Assembly (NCBI RefSeq): GCF_016545825.1
Contig: NC_052619.1
Coordinates: forward strand, 34,635,803 to 34,699,802
Length of the DNA stretch: 64,000 bases
Source of the DNA: Eucalyptus grandis
Taxonomy: Eukaryota > Streptophyta > Magnoliopsida > Myrtales > Myrtaceae
Direction: 5' to 3'
The notes under the pieces were generated by a model that worked only from the letters and a program-made list of their open reading frames with translations, had not been told where the DNA came from and did no database searches. Below are positions 1 to 9,546 of this stretch, piece by piece. Made by a program: the position numbers and the translations under genes. The stretch's first letter is position 1; every line of letters begins with the position of its first letter.

Positions 1-1690
1 GACAGCAAAATTGAGTAACACCCATTGACAATCTAGCTATGGGAAAATTTCCTAACATGCATGACATGATGAAAAACAACTTTTGTGAAGAAATTTTTCT
101 TGAACAAGCTACACATGAATTTACAGAAATCAGACAACAAGCAACAGCACGACAGAAATTTGTCAAAGCAACAGGATATTCAGCTAATATCACGAGAATT
201 TGTTCTATCATAACATGCCTAAAAATCATCAAATTTATACACAAGATAGCCAACATAATGAAAAACAACTTTCATTAAGAAGCCAAGTTCAGATTCCAAA
301 TAGAAAAAATGGAACAAAAATATCAAAGGTATGTCCATACAGGGTTAAAACATGTTCAGATTGTAATCTGACTTTGAAAAAAATGAAAAACAATCCAAAA
401 AATGAGCGATTAGCGTGCAATCAGTGGCATTAGAAACCTCTAAGTGTTTCTTACATCTTCCTAGAAGAGCTCAAGTTGAAACGAGGTCATTTCGGACCTC
501 GTTTTTTGCCAAAACAGAAAGTTACTCCTGGTATCAAAATATGCAGAAATAAGAACGATTTTTTTAGGATCTACCTATCTGAATGATTTTAAAAAATTTC
601 TGGAAAAAATGTATGTTGTAGAGAAACATGCTTTGAACAATTTTCATGAAGGAGTTGATTTAATATTCAAAGTACAAAAATCCAGAAAAAATCTACAAGC
701 AGACAAGATCAAACAATACATAACAGTGAACTACAACATATCACTTTTCCAGGATCATCTCCTGAATTTTGAAGCAGATTTCAGATAGCAAATGATATCA
801 TATTGGGACGTGCTATAGCTCATTGGAAAGCTAATCAAGCCATCTTCAACTCTTATGAAGACATCGAGCACCAAAAAGCACATATACTTACTCGTTTCCA
901 GGCATATACACAAAGAGGTCTGTCATGGATCCGAAATTGCAGAACAATTATCATCTAAGTTAAAAATCATAGAACCAAAAGATCTAAATATATTCAACTC
1001 TAGATCATTCAAGTATTGATTTTGCAATGCATCCTGGCCCCGAACCTTCATTGTCGATCATGAGTCACGACACGAGAAGCTCTCGCCTCATCAGACGCTA
1101 TTAAGAGGAGTTTCAACACACTTACCTCGGTTGAACCGGTGAAGAACATGCCTTTGGAGATGTGCTCGTTCAGCGACAATAAATCTGTTAATCGAAAAAA
1201 CTCATTGAAATCAGTGGAGGATCTGAATCTAACGACACTCCTTAACCAAAGCAGAAAGGAGTAAATCAAACACTTAGCTTCAATGCTTCTATTTCGTTTC
1301 TGGAACTTCTGGAAAATGAAGAACTTTGGCCTTCAATTCCCTATGATTTCAGAAATGGTTCTAAGAAATGAAACTTGTGGGACTTCATTTAGAACTTACG
1401 AGATAAAAGTTGATCACATAAGCAACTTTCCATTATTGGTTCGTGCGTAACACTATCTCGGAATAAGAGTACTTAGAATCATTTCGAAGCAATTTTACCC
1501 ATCTAACGCGTATGGTAGGGCCGAGTATGTCCCTACTGCTCACTCTCTATAGAAAACCGTTCTCTCCACTGCTACAACTAGTTGTATAGAAGCCGCATTT
1601 TGGACCCCAAGGAAGGCGACAGCCGCATACATAGATCCCATCGTGATGGATTCTTTAATTAGTGATGGGCCTAAGTTGGCCCGTCCGCCC
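1..1690. other. Unassigned AT-rich DNA, no gene seen
   Basis: Only short open frames occur, none over about 80 codons and none resembling a family I know. The strand composition is A-rich in the first kilobase. Around 1020-1270 the composition becomes more balanced, and a 73-codon minus-strand frame there has no recognisable motif. The block may be the decayed flank of the copia LTR that follows. Its left LTR edge could not be placed, because no 'TGTTGGGAA'-like start complementary to the right end was found here. Confidence 0.4.
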
Positions 1691-2067
1691 ATGCCGGGCC
1701 CAAAGGCCCAGCCCACGGGAATAGGGCCCGTGGAGGGGAAGGTATAAAAGGGGAGGAGAGAGAGAGAAGACACTGTTGGAAAAACAGACGTACGTACGCT
1801 TTTCTCTCGTGCGCGTTCTCTCTCTCCAAAAGACAAAAAACAACGAAGGCAAACGGCACTGTTTTCCCTTCAATTGAAATCATCGGATCAGAATTTCTTC
1901 CTCTTCTTCAGCATTGGTGTTTAATGCGTGGCTAACAAGGTACGCTCGAATCCGTGGTGTGCTTTACGATCGGTGATACGTGTTATTCCCGGGCTTCGTC
2001 TTCCGCATCGATTTAGGGGTTCGATTTAGTGTCGAATCCGGTTTTCGGGGATCCTTTATTCCCAACA
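1690..2067 (+). mobile_element. Right part of a Ty1/copia-type 5' LTR
   Basis: A TATA box ('GGTATAAAAGG', about 1740-1750) is followed by a CT/GA-rich transcribed leader and a terminus '...TTTATTCCCAACA' ending at 2067, directly abutting a primer binding site at 2069. TATA, then R/U5, then a terminal CA, then a primer site is the canonical order of a 5' LTR. The left boundary is not certain: the upstream DNA (GC-rich 'GGGCCC' words at 1697-1735) looks like U3, but no TG start with a matching inverted terminus was found. Ty1/copia is inferred from the primer type and leader. Confidence 0.7.
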
Positions 2068-2068
2068 T

Positions 2069-2080
2069 TGGTATCAGAGC
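2069..2080 (+). other. Primer binding site for initiator tRNA-Met
   Basis: 'TGGTATCAGAGC' is the exact complement of the 3' end of plant initiator methionine tRNA, the usual minus-strand primer of plant Ty1/copia elements. It starts one base after the LTR terminus, which fixes both the LTR edge and the plus orientation. Confidence 0.88.
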
Positions 2081-2762
2081 CCTAGTTCACGTTTTTCCCG
2101 ACCTGTTTGACGTTTTTTCATTGATTTTTTCGGGAAAACCTTCGGCCGTACGGATCGGGGCGAAAATCCCGACACCCGAGCGCTGTTCGGCCATTTTTCT
2201 GAGTTTTCGTAAGTCGAAATTGAATTCTGAAAGCACTGGGTGAAAGAGGTCGTCGAGACGAGTCCGGCGACATGTTGTGCGTCACCGGACGACGCCGCAC
2301 GCGCCCACACGCGTGGCCACAAGCCGTTGCGCGTGGGCGCCACGCGCCCGGCGTTGGCTTCGACCGTGCGTGCGTCACACGCGCCGGCGGCGAACCGGCG
2401 CATCGGCGCCGGTGGCCGCGAACCGGCACTCGCCGGTCGACGGGCCAAGCGTCTTGGCGTCGGCATGACGTCACCCAACGGCCATAATCACGGGGGTGAC
2501 GTCATCGATGACGTCAGCAGATGACATCGGTTGGCTGGGCGGTCACCCGGCGACCCGGCAACGACCCGGCCCGACCCAACTGCGGACGCCGGCACGCGCG
2601 TGGCACGTGTTGTTGGCGTCGCGTGGCGTCGGCCCGTGCACAGCGCCGTGCGGGCGGTTCGAGCGAATCGGACCGACCGGCCCGACGGCTCGACCGATCC
2701 GATCGGTCCGTCCCGGTTCACCGGTCCGACGCGATTTGACCGTTGACCGACCGTTGACCGTT
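2081..2762 (+). mobile_element. GC-rich copia leader, cut by the gap
   Basis: From 2081 the DNA is the untranslated internal leader of the copia element; 2260-2762 is extremely GC- and CpG-rich with repeated GCGTG/CCGGCG words. Open frames appear on both strands because stop codons are rare at this composition, not because of coding; none resembles Gag. The element is lost in the run of N at 2763, and the sequence beyond the gap belongs to a different element on the other strand. Confidence 0.6.
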
Positions 2763-2862
2763 NNNNNNNNNNNNNNNNNNNNNNNNNNNNNNNNNNNNNN
2801 NNNNNNNNNNNNNNNNNNNNNNNNNNNNNNNNNNNNNNNNNNNNNNNNNNNNNNNNNNNNNN
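2763..2862. other. Assembly gap of 100 N
   Basis: Exactly 100 N, the conventional placeholder for a gap of unknown size. It separates a copia leader (plus strand) from the integrase end of an Athila-type element (minus strand), so the junction is not observed and the real distance is unknown. The minus-strand open frame 2488-3198 that runs through the Ns is an artefact. Confidence 0.98.
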
Positions 2863-3720
2863 AACTAAGGTAATGAAAGATGTTTGGGCATTGAAACCTC
2901 CGCCATAGTAGTGCTTGAGTCTATGACCATTCACCTTGAAAGTCTCTTCCTTCTTATTGGTAATCTCGATTGCTCCAAAAGGGAATACTTTGGTGATGGT
3001 GTAAGGACCGGTCCATTTAGACTTCAACTTACTTGGAAACAAACGAAGATGTGAGTTATATAATAAAACTTTTTCACCTACATGAAACTCCTTCGTTAAG
3101 ATGTGTTGATCATGCCATCTCTTTGTTTTTTCCTTGTAAATTCTTGCACTTTCGAATGCATCATTGCGTATCTCTTCCAACTCATCCAACTTAAGCAATC
3201 ATTTTTCATATACTACCTGCATATTAAAAGTTAAGTTTCTGCAAAGCCCAATATGCTTTTGTTCCAACTCAATAGGTAGATGACATACTTTACCATACAA
3301 AAGCCGAAAATGTGACATATCGATAAGAGTTTGAAAGCAGTTTTATAAGCTCACAAAGCATCATCAAGTTTTCTTGCTCAATCCTTCATATTAGTGTTCA
3401 TAGTCTTTTCCAAAATTCTCTTTATCTCCTATCATATATCTTAGTTTGGCCACTAGTTTGGGGATAATAAACAGTGGCTACTTTATGAGTGACTTCATAT
3501 TTATGCAAAAGTGACTTAAAATGTTTATTCATGAAGTGTGTGCCTTGGTCACTTATAATGCGCTTAGGTGTATAATACTGAGTAAAGATGTGTTTTTCAA
3601 GAAATTACAAACAACCCTAGCATCATTAGACGGCAAAGCCACAACCTTTACCCATTTAGACACATACTCACAAGCAACTAATATGTAAGTGTTATTGAAA
3701 GAAGGTAGAAATGGACCCAT
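2863..3720 (-). pseudogene. Athila integrase C-terminal region (decayed)
   Basis: The open part at 3198-2863 reads through the typical gypsy integrase tail: the basic KTKRWHDQHI stretch, then GEKVLLYNSHLRLFPSK, then the KWTGPYxI motif that ends the integrase C-terminal fold. Upstream on the minus strand (3200-3720) the catalytic core is recognisable only in pieces with frameshifts and stops. Integrase would join element cDNA to the chromosome; this copy is clearly dead. The end is lost in the N gap. Confidence 0.85.
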
Positions 3721-4025
3721 GAAGTCAATGCCCTAAACATCAAACAATTCCACACACTATAATATTGTTTAAGGGCATTTCATGCCTTCTAGATATGTTC
3801 CCAGTTTTTGACACCTATCATAATGAGAAACATAAGCATATGCATCCTTAAGAAGAGTAAATCAATAAAATCCACATTGTAAGATCTTAGCGAGTAGTCT
3901 TGGTGGCACCATAGTGACCACCGGCTCTCCATCATGACAATGAGAAAGAATATTAGGATTTCTTCATAAGCAACACAACATCTAATAACTTGGTTAGCAC
4001 GTACCTTAAACAAGTAAGGATTCTT

Positions 4026-4607
4026 TCAAAAGTAGTGCTTAACATCAGAGCAAAACTTCTTCCTTTGGTGATAAATCGAGTCAGGGGGAAGGATATCACT
4101 TACCAAATAGTTCACAATATTTGCATACGATGGAATTTTGATTTTCATAGAAAAGGGTGCCTCATTAGGAAAGTCATCCAAGATCGGTACCTCATTATTA
4201 GAGGCATTTGGTAACCTAGATAGATGATTGGCCACAAGGTTCTTGACCCCTTTCTTGTCCTTGCTCTCTGAATCAAACTCTCGGAGGAACAAGATCCAAC
4301 GAATCAACCTTGGTTTCGCATCCTTCTTTGCCAACGAGTACTTTAAAGCTACATGATCAGTAGAGACAATTATTTTAGAGCCGATCAATTAAGAATAGAA
4401 TTTATCAAAAGCAAAAACAACTGCGAAAAGCTCCTTTTCAGTAATGGCATAATTCAATTGGGCTTTACTATGGGTTCGGCTAGCATAATATGTGGCTCAA
4501 AAAATTTCATCCTTTCTTTGACCAAGATTGGCTCCAACGGCATAATCGCTAGCATCGCACATCAATTCAAATTGATGCTTTCCAACTTTTTCCACTCCTT
4601 AATTTAA
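4026..4607 (-). pseudogene. Athila RNase H domain (decayed)
   Basis: Minus-strand frames carry the gypsy RNase H landmarks in order: CDASDYAVGA near 4550, the TEKEL catalytic-glutamate motif near 4440, STDHVALKY near 4350, and the KDAKPRLIRWILFLREFD stretch ending in VANHLSRL. The last motif normally reads VADHLSRL, so an active-site aspartate is replaced by asparagine. Two in-frame stops are visible (near 4498 and 4388). It is joined directly to the end of Gag near 4607, with no reverse transcriptase between. Confidence 0.87.
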
Positions 4608-5870
4608 TAGCTTTTGTATTCTCTATGGGGTTTCTCTTGGTATTGCTGGACAAGACACCATTTTGTCTCTCATTAATTCCTTGAGCTAGTTGCCCCACTT
4701 GCTTCTCTATGTTTCAATTGATGCTTCTTGATTGTGGAGTCTTATATGAGTGTTTCCCATGAAATCTTGCATGGTTTGAGCTTGTTTTCTACAGCTTGGA
4801 CTTGCCTATCCACATTTTGGGCTATCTTGGTAACAAAATCCTCCAAGTTAGAATTCGGCTTCTCCATGTGTGGTGGTGGTGCTCTCGGTCCTTGTTGATT
4901 TTGACCACCCCAAGATAGATTATAATGATTCCTTCATCCCGAATTATAAGTGTTGGAATACAAATTGTTTTGAGAGCCCGTTAAAATTTGAAACAATGTT
5001 AACATGTTCAAAAGAACTACCATAAGGATTACCTACTTGATAATCAGTGCTAATATGATTTTTTGGGGTAAAAGTGCTAATATGATTTCCACCACAAAAT
5101 TTACAAGATACTTCTTGAGTTTTCAAAGAAGCAATCATTACCTTAATGTATCAAGTTTCATGTTCAAAGCCGTATTGGTGTCAACTTCATGAACTTCACT
5201 TGGCTTCTAGGCTTGGTATCTCGGTTGGCCATTGGTAGCTATTACTTGCCATCTCCTCAAGTAGATCAAAAGTTTCTTCGGTGACTTATTTTGCAAAGTG
5301 CCTCCAATTGCTGCATTTAGACTAGCCTGAATAATAGGATGTGCTCCATTATAGAATGTGTGCTTTTGTATCCAAACTGGCAGTCTATGATACGGGCGTC
5401 TCCTTAGCAGTTCTTTAAATCTATCTCATGCTTTATAAAAGGACTCACCATTCATTTGCATAAATGTAATACTATTGTTTCACATTTTGAAGGAAAATAC
5501 TTAGAAATTTTTTTAGCCAAGTCATGCCAAGTGGTAATGGGGCTTGGGAAGAGAAGTCAACCAAGCCTTAACTTTATCACGAAGAGAAAATAGGACCAAT
5601 CTTAACTTAAGGGCATCATCGCATAATGCCATTGAATTTAACAATGTCATGAATTTCAAGGAATGCTTCTAAATGTAGATTTGGATCATCATTAGGTGAT
5701 CCGTTGAATTGCCCTGCATTTTAAAGCATTTCAATTAAGGATGGGTTAATCTCAAAATTATTAGCACCACCAGCCTTCTTATACTTGATTGTGCTTTTGA
5801 ATTGTTGGTGTAGCATAATCTTTCAAAGTTCTCCTTAGAAGTGTGTCTTTTTAATTTTTGGCCATTGCAA
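4608..5870 (-). pseudogene. Athila Gag (decayed)
   Basis: A minus-strand ATG near 5869 begins a Gag whose frame soon breaks. Recognisable pieces: the Gag core DDALKLRLxLFSLRDKVKxWLTSLP around 5540-5640, a zinc-knuckle-like CKFCGGNH at about 5110-5090 whose final cysteine is replaced, and the C-terminal SNTKRNP stretch near 4640. Gag forms the particle shell that packages element RNA. Stops and frameshifts throughout make it non-functional. The same region exists on the plus strand at 32458-32996. Confidence 0.8.
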
Positions 5871-6097
5871 TGAAGATTGCTTGTGCTTGCTCTTTTCTTC
5901 TCCTAAAAAAGGTTCTTTCAATTTAGAGATCAAACATTTCAAGGTCTTCTTGTTGGCTTCGGTTATGCGATGCTCTTCCCACCTTTTATAGAGAGGTCAA
6001 TTTGGCCAACAAGAGAAACAAATTAAAAACAAAATAAAGACTAGTCTAAACCAAGAATCACGATATCAATACTAATTGGAAAATTATCAAAGCAATC

Positions 6098-6118
6098 CCC
6101 AACAAGCGTTGCCAAAAC
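6098..6118 (-). other. Degenerate Athila primer binding site
   Basis: Just inside the LTR the minus strand reads 'TTTTGGCAACGCTTGTTGGG', a diverged form of the TGGCGCCGTTGCCGGGG-type site I associate with Athila elements. It marks the LTR/internal junction at about 6120. The changes fall at CpG positions, as expected for an old methylated copy. Confidence 0.6.
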
Positions 6119-6119
6119 T

Positions 6120-7523
6120 TGTCAAGTGAATTGGAAGTGCACAATATCTACAAGTAATAAAGTGATGAGTGAGTATTGTTCACATTGGGATTGTCTCTAA
6201 TTATTCAATGCTTACCGAAGGTGATTAATCCAAAAATTTAGCTAACCAAGTCAAAAGGCAAGTAAAAAAGTGAACTAAACCAATTAAAGGACTGAAATAT
6301 AAAAGAGCTAAAACTTAAATGATTCAAAAGCTAATTAAAATTGCAAAGTAAATCTAATCTAAAGCAAACCAAAAATTTACAATGCAAATTTCAAGATTTT
6401 AACCAAGATCACAAAGTGTTTGAGCATCCAACTTTATTTAACCAATCATAATCAATTCTCTAAACTCGTCATGCAATAAATTAATTTCCAATTGTGTTGG
6501 TGAAATTTCCCTATGTTAGATTACAAGCCAACTTCGATCTAATAATCTCTAATTAGGTATATTAACCCACACTAACCTTAGGTGAATTTAAATTACCTAA
6601 AAGTATTAAGTTCTTGTGGAAATTTCTGTATTCAATCTAAGTATTCCAAACCTAGATCACTACGCAACCACATAAACAACCTAGTGTACTTTGACTTAGA
6701 TTTAATTTATAGTTCAATATTGCTAGTGCTCATGCATGCAATCTCCACTCGGTATCATGCATACATCAAAAATCATTTAAAAGTTGGCAAAATTTCAAAA
6801 ACATTAAGATTATAATAGAGAACGCCACAATCAAAACAATTAAATTACATTAACAAGTCTTGAAAATCAATCAATCATGATTAAGATCCATTGTAGCTTT
6901 AACAAAAGAAATTTAGAACATAATTAAAGCTAAACCAACAACAAAAATTAAAGAGGAGATAATGCTAAATTAAAACAAATTCACCAATTTGAGTCATATA
7001 TAGGTTTGGGTTTGCCGCCTCCTTCTTCTTCTTGACATGCGCCAATTCCATTAATAAAATATAAGCATAAACGCTAACTAAGAAAACCTAAAATCTGGTG
7101 GTGGCTCCATGGCTCTCTGGAATTTGAAATATGCGGCACAAGAGAGGTTTATATAGCCTCCAAAATATGTCCTAAGCCAGTCTCCTATTAGGTCTTGGCT
7201 AGCTTTTTCTTCAAGATAAATTACTGGAAGATATTGAAATATTTCAGAAGATATTAAAATATTCTAGATGATATTGAGATCTTTTGAAAGATATTGAGGC
7301 GTAAGGACTGATAAGCAAATTCTAGCACCGACACATGGTAAAATTATGCATATGGCCTGGCATATTCTACAAAAAGTGCAGATGGTTCCTACAAAATTCA
7401 ATAAAATCATATGAGTAGCAAATAAGTTCACCAAAAATTCATTAAAACTTAGTAAATATCAAGCAAATTAATAGAAGTACTCTATCTAAAATAAAGTTAT
7501 CACGGGTGAGGGCGTCGTGGCCG
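6120..7523 (-). repeat. Athila 5' LTR (about 1.4 kb)
   Basis: On the minus strand it runs from about 7523 (shared left edge with the second copy: GGCCANGACGCCCTCACCC) to about 6120 before the primer site. It carries a TATA box 'GGCTATATAAACC' near 7147-7159. The edge at 7523 was set by where similarity to the copy at 31165 begins. Similarity between the two LTRs looks like roughly 90 percent by eye over the first 400 bases. Confidence 0.75.
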
Positions 7524-8015
7524 GTCAAACAAAGCGAGGGCACAATACCCTTGCTTGGATATATAGGCAAGTTGATATATTTCTATTAACATATTCATAA
7601 AATTCTTTTATGATGTTAGTTAATGTATTTCTCTAATTCTCTATGTATGCATGCATGCATGTATGCATGTATGTATGTATGTATGTATGTGCTTTAGAGA
7701 CCTTCAACGTGGACTTCTTCCTTTCAATGAATCTACCAACCTTCCTCCCGCGGACTTCCTCCTTTCGCCTACCCTTCCGACCTCTACTGCTTTTATTTAA
7801 GCCGTACAATACAGCTTTCACTTGTACCCTACCATCCATGACTACCATCCATTGCTCCAGAGTCCTGATCCCATCGATGTCCAGCTTTTTCTAGACAATA
7901 ATTGATCAGGATTTCAGAAAAAACGTGGACTACCCGAAAATCCAGGTGCGTGAGTTCCGTGTAATTCCCGCGAAACCACTATAAGTAAAGGGATAGTGTG
8001 GATCGTGGAGTCTAA
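7524..8015. other. Intergenic with ATGT/ATGC microsatellite
   Basis: The space between the retroelement and the A/B-barrel gene. It holds a (ATGC/ATGT)n run at 7643-7690 and otherwise no gene. The open frames either side of the microsatellite translate only as Met/Tyr/Cys/Val or His/Thr/Tyr/Ile repeats and are not genes. The last 200 bases should hold the promoter of the downstream gene; no strict TATA is evident (a weak 'CTATAAGTAAAG' lies at about 7979). Confidence 0.6.
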
Positions 8016-8099
8016 ATGCTTGAGAGTGGGGAAAACTGTTTTGAAGTCGGAAGTTGGAAACTAACCATGGAGGAAGCGTCACGACCAAAAGAGAAAACA

Positions 8100-8618
8100 A
8101 TGGAGGAAGCGAAGGGATTCGTGAGGCGTGTGTTGCTATTCAAGTTCAAAGCCGAAACAGCCCCTGACCACATCGAGCAGCTCATCAAGGATCACTCCAA
8201 TCTCGTCAACCTCGTCGAATCCTTAAAATCTTGGCACATGTATTCTCCTCTCTGTCTAATCTCTACGTTCTTCTTTCCCTTTCTTTGCGCTCTTTCCCAT
8301 TATCCCCCTCGATAGAAGTTGGGTGCGCCTACGTCCTCATATTTATGTCTTGGTGTATCTGTCATGGAACGTTCCTCAGCAGTCTGTTCAGATGTCTGAT
8401 CTTGGGTTGTCATTTCTCATGTGACATTTAGGGGAAAGGATGTGAGCGTCAAGTACTCAAATGAGGGCTTCACGCACGTCATCGAGCTAACATTTGAAAG
8501 CACCGAGGGAATAGCAGCGTACATGGGTCATCCTGCTCACCTCGAAATGCACGAGCGCATCTGGCCTCATTTGGAGAAGATAGTCGTGATCGACTACAAA
8601 CCAACTCTCTGTAACTGA
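8100..8618 (+). CDS. Stress-response A/B-barrel domain protein
   Basis: CDS join(8100..8239, 8432..8618), 108 residues. Exon 1 ends in a GT donor at 8240 and exon 2 follows an AG at 8431; the join reads SWHM-GKDVS, matching the usual WGKDVS of the family. The protein is a single dimeric alpha/beta-barrel domain: VRRVLLFKFK, then IEQLIKDHSNLVNLVE, then GFTHVIELTFESTEG, then HPAHLEMHE and VVIDYKP. Plant relatives include the heat-stable HS1 and UP3 proteins; biochemical activity is uncertain and roles in defence or stress have been reported. Upstream in-frame ATGs at 8016 and 8067 would add 28 or 11 residues, including a partial repeat of MEEA; 8100 gives the family-typical start. Length and motifs are complete, so it is likely functional. 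Confidence 0.9.
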
Positions 8619-9546
8619 ATCGAACATTGCATTGCAAGCTCTACTTGTATTGCGTATGAATAATAAGGTTTTTTGACGTATGATGGAACTGAAGTTCTGA
8701 GGGTGCCATTTTCTTTGGGCAAGGTGATTAAGTTGGTTCAGACTTGAGAGACTTACTTTGCAAATTACAAGTCAGAAATCATGCTATATTGAATCTCAAC
8801 CACTGTTTTGATCAAAGGTTGGGATTCAATCTTAAGGAATAAGATAAAAATACTAAAGGATTAAGTAATTTTATGATTGACTGAAATTTTAATCACATAG
8901 ATTAGTGACATGACATAACTCATGGCCTAGATAAATCCTAAATGAACAGTGGAGATCGAATTCTCTTTTAAATTAAAAAAAATGTTTAAGGGCATTTTAG
9001 TCATTTTCGTCCTGAAAGGGCAATTTTGTAGTTTCAATAGAAAAAAAAAAGAAAAGAAAGAAGAAGGGGTTAGGAGGGCTGGTGAGTGAGACAAATATTT
9101 TACTACTTTTTTTTGAAAAATGAAAAATATTTTTCCTTATTTTAGAATTATTTTTAAATCGATAAAGTGTTTTTTCTTGACTAGTTCATTTTCCATGAAC
9201 GAGACGTCAAAAGCCAAAAATATTTTTCAAATTATTTTTTGTGAAATAAAAAGTATGAGTTAGATTACGGAAGGCGATTGACATATAAAGACGAATGATT
9301 TTCCTTATTCCTACAAGGCATAGAGGAAAAATTTACAATTTCAACTCTCTTTGCAATGACTTTAAACAAAATCATTTCCCGCACCAAAAGTTAGAAAAAG
9401 AAAAAAAGAAAAACAAAAGAATTAGGGCCGATGTTGCTTTGCTTTGGGCCTGAAACGCCCGAGGCAGCACCACAAGAAGGAGGAGACGCAGCGAGAGAAA
9501 GTGGCGCCATCGACAGAAGCAAGCGGCTCCCTCCGCAATCTCGAAA
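8619..9546. other. Intergenic, with a MITE-like AT-rich stretch
   Basis: Poly(A)-signal-like 'AATAATAA' at about 8658 fits the end of the upstream gene. From about 8960 to 9260 there is an AT-rich sequence with repeated AAAATATTTTTC words that also occurs at 15540-16200, so this is probably a partial MITE. 9360-9546 is the purine-rich 5' region of the next gene. No other gene seen. Confidence 0.5.

Larger units (their letters stand above)
2863..7523 (-). mobile_element. Athila-type Ty3/gypsy element, deleted copy
   Basis: Reading the minus strand the order is LTR (about 7523 to 6120), primer-site-like sequence, gag, RNase H, integrase, then the gap. The integrase C-terminus follows RNase H and Pol lies after Gag, as in Ty3/gypsy. 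Athila assignment rests on Gag (LRLxxFSLRDK, WLTSLP), on the RNase H, and on the primer-site region. All reading frames are interrupted. Protease and reverse transcriptase are missing, so it cannot be autonomous. The 3' LTR would lie in or beyond the gap. A second copy of the family is at 31165-32996 in the opposite orientation. Confidence 0.88.

Noticed and set aside
2074..2760. Several 60-134-codon frames on both strands
   Set aside because: All arise from very GC-rich leader DNA where stops are rare; none resembles a protein family.
2488..3198. 236-codon minus-strand frame through the N gap
   Set aside because: It joins a real integrase tail (above 2863) to shadow translation of a GC-rich copia leader through 100 Ns.
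7633..7894. Frames across the ATGT/ATGC repeat
   Set aside because: Microsatellite translation with unrelated flanks.
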